10,339 nt of DNA from positions 1 through 10,339 of the forward strand of contig DFGU01000055.1 of the NCBI GenBank assembly GCA_002371785.1. The letters are read 5' to 3'. This DNA is from Bacteroidales bacterium UBA3742. Lineage in GTDB: Bacteria > Bacteroidota > Bacteroidia > Bacteroidales > Paludibacteraceae. Of the stretch, positions 1 to 4,205 are shown in pieces. Every line of letters begins with the position of its first letter. The stretch's first letter is position 1. Both the position numbers and the translations under genes were made by a program. Below the pieces are notes generated by a model. The model saw only the letters and a list, made by a program, of their open reading frames with translations. It was not told where the DNA came from and ran no database searches.

Positions 1-8
1 TTTGCCAT
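1..8 (-). CDS. 5' end of a gene running off the left edge (begins M-A-K)
   Basis: Only the first eight coding bases are inside the window. Read on the minus strand they give ATG GCA AA, so a protein starting M-A-K. The call rests on what lies upstream: the 181 bp before this ATG are nearly identical to the 181 bp before the gene at 258-575, which also starts M-A-K and whose ATG sits at the same place in the repeat. I infer a paralogue of that gene, or at least a gene under the same leader. Nothing can be said of the rest of the protein. Confidence 0.5.
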
Positions 9-184
9 GTCGCGTGTGGCTATGGCTCGACACGGACTGAGCGCCGCGCGCTCATTGAGGTCTCGCCTTGCACCCGCTCTTCAATCGAAATATCGTTGCA
101 CTAGCATTTCGATTGAGGGGATGCCCTCTAAGTCACGTGAGAGGGGTTAAATGGTTTAGGTTAAAAAATTTTTTTAGCATTAAG
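4..184 (-). repeat. 181-bp structured leader repeat, copy 1
   Basis: Direct repeat of 571-751 at a fixed offset of 567 bp. By eye there are six mismatches (positions 99, 133, 146, 149, 152 and 171). It begins at the start codon of the left-edge gene and extends upstream of it. It can form a 7-bp GC hairpin (38-54, TGAGCGC/GCGCTCA), an 11-bp perfect stem (81-91 with 106-116, loop 92-105) and a GAGGG/CCCTC hairpin (115-128) that overlaps the previous stem by two bases. CCCTCT (124-129) could instead pair with AGAGGG at 140-145, so alternative folds exist. No TAnnTTTG box was found inside. It is probably a transcribed 5' leader, though this is inference. Confidence 0.85.
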
Positions 185-242
185 AGCCATTAGGCTCATC
201 ATTCCATCATTTCATCATTCCATCTCCTCCCTTGAGGGGAGG
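184..242. repeat. Short hairpins and direct repeats between the leader and the 258-575 gene
   Basis: GAGCC (184-188) and GGCTC (193-197) form a hairpin at the upstream edge of leader copy 1. It is followed by two copies of the 13-mer TCATCATTCCATC (196-208 and 212-224) and by an inverted repeat CCTCCC/GGGAGG (226-231 and 237-242). On the minus strand these lie just 3' of the 258-575 stop codon, where a terminator would be. No T-run follows directly, so only weak termination would be expected. Confidence 0.6.
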
Positions 243-257
243 GTCAGGGAGAGGTTT

Positions 258-575
258 TTACGCAAAGTTCGGCTTCACGTACTTCTGCGCTACCGTATAG
301 CCATACAGCGATCGGTACTTCTTCTGGGCTTTAAATCCCGCCTCCAGCGTCGCCCGCTCCGTAGGATCGGCGAGCGCCGTCTTAGCAGCCTGCGCCGCGG
401 TTTTCAGTGCGTTCTGGCACTGTACGTTTTTGGTGTGGTTGGCCTTTCCGGGGTTCAGCAGGTCCACACCCAGCTGCTCCTTACCGCAAGGACATCCCTT
501 GAAGTACAGCGTCTCCGATTTGTTAAACTTGCCCTTCACGCGGGCAAACATGCCATGCAATTTAATCTTAGCCAT
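258..575 (-). CDS. Short protein of unknown function, K-x-x-F/L...G family (105 aa)
   Basis: I do not recognise a named domain. The N-terminus reads MAKIKLHGMFARVKGK, a strand-rich start ending in a conserved-looking glycine. A C-P-C pair follows (Cys28, Cys30, with Cys53 further on), then an alanine-rich, probably helical region around residues 54-85 and a basic C-terminal tail. The opening resembles that of the proteins at 796-1095 and 2496-3032 (K-V-x-F-x-P-G-I-x-S-x-x-G), so I place all three in one loose family. The ATG at 573-575 is the obvious start. It lies inside a 181-bp leader shared with the gene at the left edge, and no A-rich ribosome binding site precedes it. I have a general impression of similar short proteins occurring in series in gut Bacteroidales. 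Role unknown. Confidence 0.75.
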   Translation of the reverse strand: MAKIKLHGMFARVKGKFNKSETLYFKGCPCGKEQLGVDLLNPGKANHTKNVQCQNALKTAAQAAKTALADPTERATLEAGFKAQKKYRSLYGYTVAQKYVKPNFA

Positions 576-751
576 GTCGCGTGTGGCTATGGCTCGACAC
601 GGACTGAGCGCCGCGCGCTCATTGAGGTCTCGCCTTGCACCCGCTCTTCAATCGAAATATCGTTGTACTAGCATTTCGATTGAGGGGATGCCCTCTAAGC
701 CACGTGAGAGGGTTTTAAAGGTTTAGGTTAAAAAATTGTTTTAGCATTAAG
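571..751 (-). repeat. 181-bp structured leader repeat, copy 2
   Basis: Partner of 4-184. It covers the start codon of the 258-575 gene and the sequence upstream of it. The stems are unchanged from copy 1: the 7-bp GC hairpin is at 605-621 and the 11-bp stem at 648-658 with 673-683. The differences fall in the loop of the long stem, in a linker, and in the A/T-rich upstream end. Keeping the stems while loops and linkers vary fits a functional RNA leader, but with only two copies a recent duplication would look the same. Confidence 0.85.
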
Positions 752-794
752 CGGCTTGCCGCGTCAGCATTCAATCATTAAGCGGCTTGCCGCG
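745..794. repeat. Two copies of a 19-bp element with a GCGGC/GCCGC hairpin
   Basis: CATTAAGCGGCTTGCCGCG occurs at 745-763 and again at 776-794. Each contains a perfect GCGGC-TT-GCCGC hairpin. The second copy abuts the stop codon of the gene at 796-1095, the first overlaps the upstream end of leader copy 2. On the minus strand, hairpin 1 is followed by an A/T-rich stretch with a T-run about 13 nt later, so a weak terminator or attenuator is possible. At the matching place in leader copy 1 there is also a hairpin, with a different sequence. Confidence 0.7.
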
Positions 795-795
795 A

Positions 796-1095
796 TCATT
801 GCCCTCCGGCCTCCGGGCCGGGAGAGGTCTCTTCTTCAAACGGCAGGAACAGTTGCCCTCTATATTTCCGTTCCAGAAACTCCAGGTGCTTCTGCCTCCC
901 GTACTTCTCTGCGAACGTGATTCGGGCCGTACTCTCGGCGGCGGTAGGAATATGTCCGGAGCGGTCGGGCCGGGCCTGTACGATATGCATCACGCCGCCT
1001 CCGCGTTGGGGGTACCGACGGATATAGAAAGGGTCTGTTCCCATCAGAATGCCACGCACCGACTCTATCCCCGGATCAAATTCTACCTTGGCCAT
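796..1095 (-). CDS. Short protein of unknown function, K-V-x-F-x-P-G-I family (99 aa)
   Basis: I chose the ATG at 1093-1095, giving M-A-K-V-E-F. The frame can be opened two codons earlier at a TTG, but the ATG matches the M-A-K start of its neighbours. The start MAKVEFDPGIESVRG closely matches MKVTFMPGIASMSG of the 178-aa protein at 2496-3032, and both proteins continue with an R-x-Y and a histidine-containing stretch. The C-terminus (about the last nine residues, rich in G, P and E) is read from a CCTCTCCC...GGAGGG sequence like the one beyond the 258-575 gene, so the original end may have been replaced by repeat sequence. A heptamer array lies 15 nt upstream of the start. Function unknown. 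Confidence 0.7.
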   Translation of the reverse strand: MAKVEFDPGIESVRGILMGTDPFYIRRYPQRGGGVMHIVQARPDRSGHIPTAAESTARITFAEKYGRQKHLEFLERKYRGQLFLPFEEETSPGPEAGGQ

Positions 1096-1110
1096 AGGCA
1101 AATTGAAAAT

Positions 1111-1141
1111 TAGTCGTTAGTCGTTAGTCGTTGGTCGTTGG
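1111..1141. repeat. Heptamer array T(A/G)GTCGT, four units plus a partial unit
   Basis: Three TAGTCGT units and one TGGTCGT unit in tandem, then TGG. The array and its flank (1101-1139, starting aattgaaaat) match 1936-1974 base for base. It lies just upstream of the 796-1095 gene and downstream of the lipoprotein stop. The following 1142-1209 holds nothing I can identify. Confidence 0.9.
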
Positions 1142-1209
1142 ACGAGAAATCGCCCATAAATGGTCGATACCGGAGCCATGCGGAGTGGAATCGGCCATGC
1201 GGGCGAGGA

Positions 1210-1404
1210 CTACCGATTCTTCCGAACACCTGTGTATTCTTCAGAGGTTTTGGTTTGGATGGTGGTGGTGACTTTGGTGCTGTCTTGCACCTCGGTATAG
1301 GTGGCGGTGGTGGTCACCGTGCGCCAGGCTTTGCAGCCGGTGAGGGCGAGACTCGTCGCGATAAGGACGCCGAATAGTATTCGGCACAATAAACGTTGTT
1401 TCAT
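1210..1404 (-). CDS. Small outer-membrane-type lipoprotein, candidate spanin-like partner (64 aa)
   Basis: Starts MKQRLLCRILFGVL, a basic N-terminus followed by a hydrophobic stretch that ends in the lipobox L-T-G-C, so Cys24 would be lipidated after signal peptidase II cleavage. The mature part is only about 40 residues, rich in threonine and polar residues (T-V-T-T-T, then T-T-T-I-Q), with a basic end. The frame stays open for 21 codons upstream, but the ATG at 1402-1404 gives the proper signal peptide and follows an A/T-rich leader. It is the last gene of a holin-like, DUF5675, lipoprotein series, which is the position and size of a phage o-spanin. That role is inference. It could instead be a general surface lipoprotein. 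The signal-peptide codons contain a palindrome repeated at 1532-1558. Confidence 0.8.
   Translation of the reverse strand: MKQRLLCRILFGVLIATSLALTGCKAWRTVTTTATYTEVQDSTKVTTTIQTKTSEEYTGVRKNR
1369..1395. repeat. 27-bp palindromic repeat, copy A (inside the lipoprotein signal-peptide codons)
   Basis: Contains GCCGAATA-G-TATTCGGC, perfect 8-bp arms around one base. It differs from copy B (1532-1558) at two positions. In this copy it encodes part of the LCRILFGV stretch of the lipoprotein signal peptide. Confidence 0.8.
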
Positions 1405-1420
1405 AATGATAAAGGATTTT

Positions 1421-1564
1421 TTAATATGCCGGACGGTCTGTGACCGAGACAGAAAAGCCGGCGACAATAAACAAAACTATTATTAGCCGCGGTTGGTCTC
1501 CGCGTGTAATTGACAAAGGGCTATTTATCAGGCCGAATAGCATTCGGCACAATGAACGATGCAT
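1421..1564 (-). CDS. Possible 47-aa membrane protein between DUF5675 and the lipoprotein
   Basis: On the minus strand an ATG follows the DUF5675 stop codon with no gap (TAA-ATG) and opens 47 codons, ending in TAA. The protein starts MHRSLCRMLFGLI, which mirrors MKQRLLCRILFGVL of the lipoprotein downstream, and has one hydrophobic stretch at about residues 27-40 (RLIIVLFIVAGFSVSV). The perfect abutment and the membrane segment favour a real gene, for example an inner-membrane lysis partner. Against it, the similar first codons could simply be a duplicated fragment of the lipoprotein gene start, and the middle of the protein is unremarkable. It is offered as a candidate only. Confidence 0.35.
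   Translation of the reverse strand: MHRSLCRMLFGLINSPLSITRGDQPRLIIVLFIVAGFSVSVTDRPAY
1532..1558. repeat. 27-bp palindromic repeat, copy B
   Basis: Matches 1369-1395 except at two bases. The arms are GCCGAAT and ATTCGGC with a 3-nt centre. It lies at the 5' end of the possible 47-aa gene, so both copies sit near the beginning of a reading frame and encode L-C-R-x-L-F-G. Confidence 0.8.
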
Positions 1565-1924
1565 TTACTTTGGGTTAACAATCTCTAAACGGATTTCCTC
1601 GCGGGCTTGTTGTTCGGCGAGGAGACGGGCAGTGAGGAGCTGCTCCTGGGCTGGCGGGACGAGGATACAGCCTGCGGAGTGCTCGGGGCGAGTGCCGCGA
1701 TGGATACGGATGCCGGCACGGCCGGGGACTTGGCAGACAAGAGGTAGGAGGCGCTTGAAGCGAGGCGACATCGTGACCTGGATGCGGTAGATGAGAGCCG
1801 GGATCTGTTTGTCGAGATTCTCGAGGGTGTTGCAAATAAACTGATCACCGTCAGCTGTTCCTCGGTAGAGCTTGCCGCGGACGGCTTTGCCCTCAGGCTT
1901 AGAGCGATATAACTTGTAGTACAT
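1565..1924 (-). CDS. DUF5675-like protein, possible lysis or peptidoglycan-associated protein (119 aa)
   Basis: Recognised from pattern, not by search. A short strand-rich N-terminus is followed by C-N-T-L-E-N (31-36), then R-F-K-R-L-L-P (55-61) and the signature G-I-R-I-H-R-G (71-77) followed by S-A-G-C-I-L-V (83-89). Members of DUF5675 typically read RFkxxlPxxxxV...GIxIHxGN...DTxGCILvG. The paired His75 and Cys86 recall L,D-transpeptidase-type sites, so a peptidoglycan-linked activity is a reasonable guess but unproven for the family. These proteins are often found in phage and prophage lysis regions. Here the gene lies directly after a holin-like gene and before a small lipoprotein. The usual Asn-x-x-x-Asp-Thr is changed (T-R-P-E-H-S), so activity could be altered. 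A heptamer array sits 21 nt upstream of the ATG. Confidence 0.75.
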   Translation of the reverse strand: MYYKLYRSKPEGKAVRGKLYRGTADGDQFICNTLENLDKQIPALIYRIQVTMSPRFKRLLPLVCQVPGRAGIRIHRGTRPEHSAGCILVPPAQEQLLTARLLAEQQAREEIRLEIVNPK

Positions 1925-1945
1925 AGCATTATACGAATTGAAAAT

Positions 1946-1975
1946 TAGTCGTTAGTCGTTAGTCGTTGGTCGTTA
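1946..1975. repeat. Heptamer array T(A/G)GTCGT, four units
   Basis: TAGTCGT three times, TGGTCGT once, then TA. The last bases supply the TAA stop codon of the holin-like gene (1973-1975). The preceding flank is shared with the array at 1111-1141, giving 39 identical bases in all. Confidence 0.9.
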
Positions 1976-2167
1976 GACTTTCTTTTTGTAAACGTAGTCG
2001 ATTCCCATGAGGGCGCCGGCGAAGGTCGCTATCTCGCCGAAGGCTACGAGGAGGGATTCGTGTACTTCTCCACGCGGGTCGATGAAGACGCCGCAATAGA
2101 GCATTATGAGGCCGCCTATACTGAGGAGGGCGGCTGTGAGGAGTTGGATGTTGAGTTTGTCTTTCAT
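1973..2167 (-). CDS. Holin-like two-helix membrane protein (64 aa)
   Basis: Very short, with a basic N-terminus (MKDKLN) and two hydrophobic segments at about residues 9-28 and 38-56, joined by a turn containing D-P-R-G-E-V-H. It ends in a basic tail (Y-K-K-K-V). Size, topology and charge match class II-like phage holins. The segment from G-E-V-H-E-S through F-G-E-x-x-T-F-A-G-A-L resembles a small membrane protein I associate with Bacteroidales phage-type regions. Position before DUF5675 and a lipoprotein supports a lysis role, but neither that role nor export of an enzyme is shown by the sequence. It might equally be a membrane protein with a different function. The stop codon is formed by the edge of a heptamer array. 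Confidence 0.65.
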   Translation of the reverse strand: MKDKLNIQLLTAALLSIGGLIMLYCGVFIDPRGEVHESLLVAFGEIATFAGALMGIDYVYKKKV

Positions 2168-2221
2168 CTGTGTGAGTTTTTGAAATTTTTTGCAAATATG
2201 CCCTGGATTTTTCGATTTTTG

Positions 2222-2238
2222 TTGGTCAAAACGACCAA
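2222..2238. promoter_or_regulatory. Inverted repeat TTGGTC/GACCAA
   Basis: Perfect 6-bp arms with a 5-nt centre, lying between the 55-aa HTH gene and the holin-like gene. It could be an operator or a weak hairpin. There is no T-run typical of an intrinsic terminator on the minus strand. On that strand it reads TTGGTCGTT, matching the heptamer unit, perhaps by chance. Confidence 0.4.
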
Positions 2239-2248
2239 TTGTTACAAA

Positions 2249-2416
2249 TTATGGTGGTTTTTTGCGGAAAATGGGCAAAATTTTGCGAATTCTTTCCTCT
2301 GAGAGAGCAAATTCAGAACCAAGTATGGCGTACATCTCCATCGCGGGCATAGTGCCCATGATTTCGCATGCGCGCCGGTGTATTTGCGCATAGCGCGCCA
2401 TCGTCGTTGCCTTCAT
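2249..2416 (-). CDS. Small helix-turn-helix-type protein (55 aa)
   Basis: A 55-codon frame from an ATG at 2414-2416 to a TAA at 2249-2251. The N-terminal half is basic and helical (M-A-R-Y-A-Q-I-H-R-R-A). After G-T-M-P-A-M comes MYAILGSEFALSEERIRKIL, which has the helix, turn and second helix spacing of a DNA-binding HTH: a first helix ending in F, then L-S-E-E-R-I-R as a candidate recognition helix. It ends in a basic tail (F-R-K-K-P-P). Small proteins of this layout are common in Bacteroidales accessory DNA. A perfect 15-bp palindrome lies nine bases upstream of the start codon, suggesting autoregulation. It probably acts as a local regulator in this gene train, and its targets are unknown. 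Confidence 0.65.
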   Translation of the reverse strand: MKATTMARYAQIHRRACEIMGTMPAMEMYAILGSEFALSEERIRKILPIFRKKPP

Positions 2417-2424
2417 ATTTTAAA

Positions 2425-2439
2425 CAGATTTAAAATCTG
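2425..2439. promoter_or_regulatory. Perfect 15-bp palindrome upstream of the small HTH gene
   Basis: CAGATTT-A-AAATCTG, 7-bp arms around a single base, ending nine bases upstream of the ATG at 2416 in the translation initiation region. It is a plausible operator for the adjacent HTH protein, or a hairpin that limits its translation. Confidence 0.5.
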
Positions 2440-2453
2440 GAGCTTCGGCTGCA

Positions 2454-2487
2454 TCGAATTGCGAAAGTAAACTTTCATTCGAATTGC
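2454..2487. promoter_or_regulatory. Nested direct and inverted repeats upstream of the small HTH gene
   Basis: TCGAATTGC occurs at 2454-2462 and 2479-2487. Between the copies lies the inverted repeat GAAAGT-AA-ACTTTC (2463-2476). On the minus strand this includes TACTTTCG, one base from a TAnnTTTG -7 box. It may be an operator over a promoter for the HTH, holin-like and DUF5675 genes. Confidence 0.4.
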
Positions 2488-2495
2488 ACGAACCT

Positions 2496-3032
2496 TCATG
2501 ATCGGGACGTTATTGGGGTGCTATTGGGAGATGGTCCCGTGATGGTATTGTCGGAATGTGGCGATGGGTTGCGGGGATCTGCGACAATGCGCAGACCGTA
2601 CCGCTCCGCATTCTCGCGAGAGCAAAGCGGGTATCGCCCTTCCTCTCGGTCGGGGACGTCGACCTGGACGAGGTGGGTGCCGGCATTGATCTCGGCGAAG
2701 AGAGCCGGTCCGTGTAGGAAGATCGATTCGGGCGGACGGTTGACCGCGCGTATGTCGGCCTTGGCGATTTTCCAAGCCTGGGCACGGGAGAGGCGGGGGT
2801 TGGCGGCGCAGAGCTGCTTGACGTAGGAGACGCGGCTCGAGAATAGCTCGCGGGCGATTTTTTCGCGTTCGGTGAGTGGCGTCTTGCGCACGAAGGCGCT
2901 GGATGAACAGATAGTGGCATGGCCGTGACCGGGACGGTCGGAGGCGTAATGGCGAAAGATGACACGCTTGCGGCCACTGTTTTTGACCATTCCGGACATA
3001 GAGGCTATGCCGGGCATAAAGGTTACTTTCAT
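2496..3032 (-). CDS. 178-aa protein of unknown function, K-V-x-F-x-P-G-I family
   Basis: Starts MKVTFMPGIASMSG, clearly similar to MAKVEFDPGIESVRG of the 99-aa protein at 796-1095. Residues 1-50 look strand-rich with several His and Ser. Residues 52-96 contain T-E-R-E-K-I-A-R-E-L-F and a helical stretch with A-W-K-I-A-K-A-D-I. Residues 100-150 form a second, compact part (including L-V-Q-V-D-V-P-D-R-E-E-G-R-Y-P). The last 25 or so are Pro, Ser, Thr and Asn rich and probably disordered. It is longer than its relatives and may be a fusion of the family domain with another short domain. The heptamer array ends eight nt before the ATG. No function recognised. Confidence 0.7.
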   Translation of the reverse strand: MKVTFMPGIASMSGMVKNSGRKRVIFRHYASDRPGHGHATICSSSAFVRKTPLTEREKIARELFSSRVSYVKQLCAANPRLSRAQAWKIAKADIRAVNRPPESIFLHGPALFAEINAGTHLVQVDVPDREEGRYPLCSRENAERYGLRIVADPRNPSPHSDNTITGPSPNSTPITSRS

Positions 3033-3040
3033 AGGATTTT

Positions 3041-3071
3041 TAGTCGTTAGTCGTTAGTCGTTAGTCGTTGG
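3041..3071. repeat. Heptamer array TAGTCGT, four units plus TGG
   Basis: Four identical TAGTCGT units. It fills the short gap between the replication-like gene (stop at 3080) and the ATG at 3032. Orientation relative to transcription is the same as in the arrays at 1111 and 1946. Confidence 0.9.
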
Positions 3072-3079
3072 ATATTAGA

Positions 3080-3772
3080 CTACCAATCGCGGACCCATTG
3101 GAGGCCGAAGAGTTCCATGGTGGCGCGGGAGCATATTTTATACACTCCGTTATAGCGCACCTGGACGAGATCTTCGTCTTTTTCGCCGCCGGTCTTCCAC
3201 TCGGGTGTGGGTTCGGCGTAGTTCTGGACGAAGAAATAGGGATTCTTGTCGACGGAGTTCTTGGGGGCGTCGCGGAGTTCGTCGAGCATGGCTTTTTGGG
3301 CCGCGTGCGATCGGCGATCCCAGAGGAGTTCGGTGGCGGCGCTTCGGTTGCCCTGTTGGAAGGGGGTGAATTTTGAGAAAAACAATTCAAAATCGGTCAT
3401 TTCTGCTAGTCTTTTAGAATTATTTATATTATTTATTAGGGGGGTCTGGGGGGAGCGGACTGAGTCCGCATTGTTGCGGAGTAATTCCGCACTTTCGCGG
3501 ACTGAATCCGCATTGCTACTGCGGACTAAATCCGCACTACGCCATAAACCATCGGCAGAAAGAATAAGATTCTTTTCCATAAGCGTATTCAGTACATTTC
3601 TAACGCTCTTTTCATCGAGTCCGAGTAGTTCGGCAAGGTGTCGTTTAGAGCCGTTGTAGCCGCGGGTGGCGGACTGAGAGAGTCCGTGAATATAGGCATA
3701 GACGCGGCATTCGGCCAGCGAAAGGTGCAGGTCGGTCCACATCCAGCTATACTCACAGACGAAGGTACTCAT
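3080..3772 (-). CDS. Winged-helix protein, candidate replication initiator with origin-like iterons in its gene (230 aa)
   Basis: Residues 15-70 form a winged helix-turn-helix: L-S-L-A-E-C-R-V-Y-A-Y-I, then R-H-L-A-E-L-L-G-L-D-E-K-S-V-R-N-V-L as the HTH, and a wing ending L-I-L-S-A-D-G. Residues 79-106 are four imperfect copies of A-(D/E)-(S/L)-(V/L)-R. The C-terminal part (120-230) includes K-N-P-Y-F-F-V-Q-N-Y and a W near the end. An N-terminal DNA-binding domain, a flexible middle and a C-terminal domain is the layout of phage replication proteins such as lambda O and other DnaD/DnaT-like proteins. The family link is inference from layout. Its ATG shares the A of the upstream TGA (TGATG), so translation is probably coupled to the 139-aa gene. 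The four peptide repeats are encoded by four dyad-symmetric iterons (see 3418-3535). A transcription regulator is the main alternative. Confidence 0.65.
   Translation of the reverse strand: MSTFVCEYSWMWTDLHLSLAECRVYAYIHGLSQSATRGYNGSKRHLAELLGLDEKSVRNVLNTLMEKNLILSADGLWRSADLVRSSNADSVRESAELLRNNADSVRSPQTPLINNINNSKRLAEMTDFELFFSKFTPFQQGNRSAATELLWDRRSHAAQKAMLDELRDAPKNSVDKNPYFFVQNYAEPTPEWKTGGEKDEDLVQVRYNGVYKICSRATMELFGLQWVRDW
3418..3535. other. Candidate replication origin: four dyad iterons beside a pure A/T tract
   Basis: Four 15-bp elements with GCGGA...TCCGC arms start at 3455, 3476, 3497 and 3521. The first, GCGGACTGAGTCCGC, is a perfect palindrome and the others have one non-pairing position. 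Beside them lies a G-run (3439-3453), then 21 consecutive A/T bases at 3418-3438 that could serve as an unwinding element. In lambda the origin lies inside gene O with four dyad iterons next to an A/T-rich region. Spacing of 21, 21 and 24 bp is a multiple of three, as required inside a coding frame, so a simple protein repeat could also explain it. Confidence 0.5.
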
Positions 3773-4191
3773 CAGTCAAGTCCGAGGCATTTGAGCGTGT
3801 AGTCCTTGCGGGTGGCGCGGTGGCCGTACTTGGTACGGAAAGCCTCGTAGAAGCCACGGATCGTCTTGGTGAGGGCGGAAGCTTGCGCCTTGTAGCCGTT
3901 CTGCTCGCGGAGATGCTTGCGGTACTGAACGGCGTCGGCATCGCGGCTGGTGAAGATGTCGGGCGCGGTGTCGTCGGGGTTGTTGGGGTCTTTCTCCAGG
4001 ATGGGGTTGGCATCGAGAACGAACTCCCCGACTCCGATGACGGAGAACTTACCGCCTTCGGGCTGGATTTGTTTGGCCTCCTCCAGAGCGTCAGGAAGGA
4101 TGGATGCGATTTGGGACTTGATGGACTTCTCCTCTTGGCGCAGGGAGCGCAGGAGACAGAGGTTGGTGGTGGTAATTTCAGTTGTTTCCAT
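3772..4191 (-). CDS. 139-aa protein of unknown function, phage-like
   Basis: Residues 10-42 look like a helix or short coiled coil (L-R-S-L-R-Q-E-E-K-S-I-K-S-Q-I). A strand-like G-K-F-S-V-I-G-V-G-E-F-V-L follows at 47-59, then a polar loop rich in D, N and P (65-80), and a second helical region (88-122) with a basic end. A helix leading into a G-x-F-x-V-x-G-V-G-x-F strand is a pattern I associate with small uncharacterised proteins of Bacteroidetes phages, from memory only. It is translated 14 nt after the HNH gene and overlaps the replication-like gene by one base, so it is part of the same operon and may assist replication or DNA handling. No catalytic motif is seen. Confidence 0.7.
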   Translation of the reverse strand: METTEITTTNLCLLRSLRQEEKSIKSQIASILPDALEEAKQIQPEGGKFSVIGVGEFVLDANPILEKDPNNPDDTAPDIFTSRDADAVQYRKHLREQNGYKAQASALTKTIRGFYEAFRTKYGHRATRKDYTLKCLGLD

Positions 4192-4205
4192 GATGATAGT
4201 TATTT

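Noticed and set aside
4..751. 181-bp repeats as integron attC sites with gene cassettes
   Set aside because: No RYYYAAC/GTTRRRY core pair was seen and no integron integrase is present. A structured leader duplication fits better.
1096..1101. TTG start two codons upstream of the 99-aa protein
   Set aside because: The ATG gives the M-A-K start shared with the neighbouring paralogues.
1111..1141. Short regular repeats as a CRISPR array
   Set aside because: The heptamers are tandem with no unique spacers, there are no cas genes, and unit length is far below CRISPR repeats.
2222..2238. Intrinsic terminator between the HTH and holin-like genes
   Set aside because: The stem is only six base pairs, A/T-containing, and lacks a following T-run on the transcribed strand.
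3068..3376. Plus-strand open frames opposite the replication-like gene and elsewhere (for example 3246-3659, 3820-4209, 7393-7869)
   Set aside because: They mirror well-supported minus-strand genes, have no family features, and arise from the codon pattern of the opposite strand.
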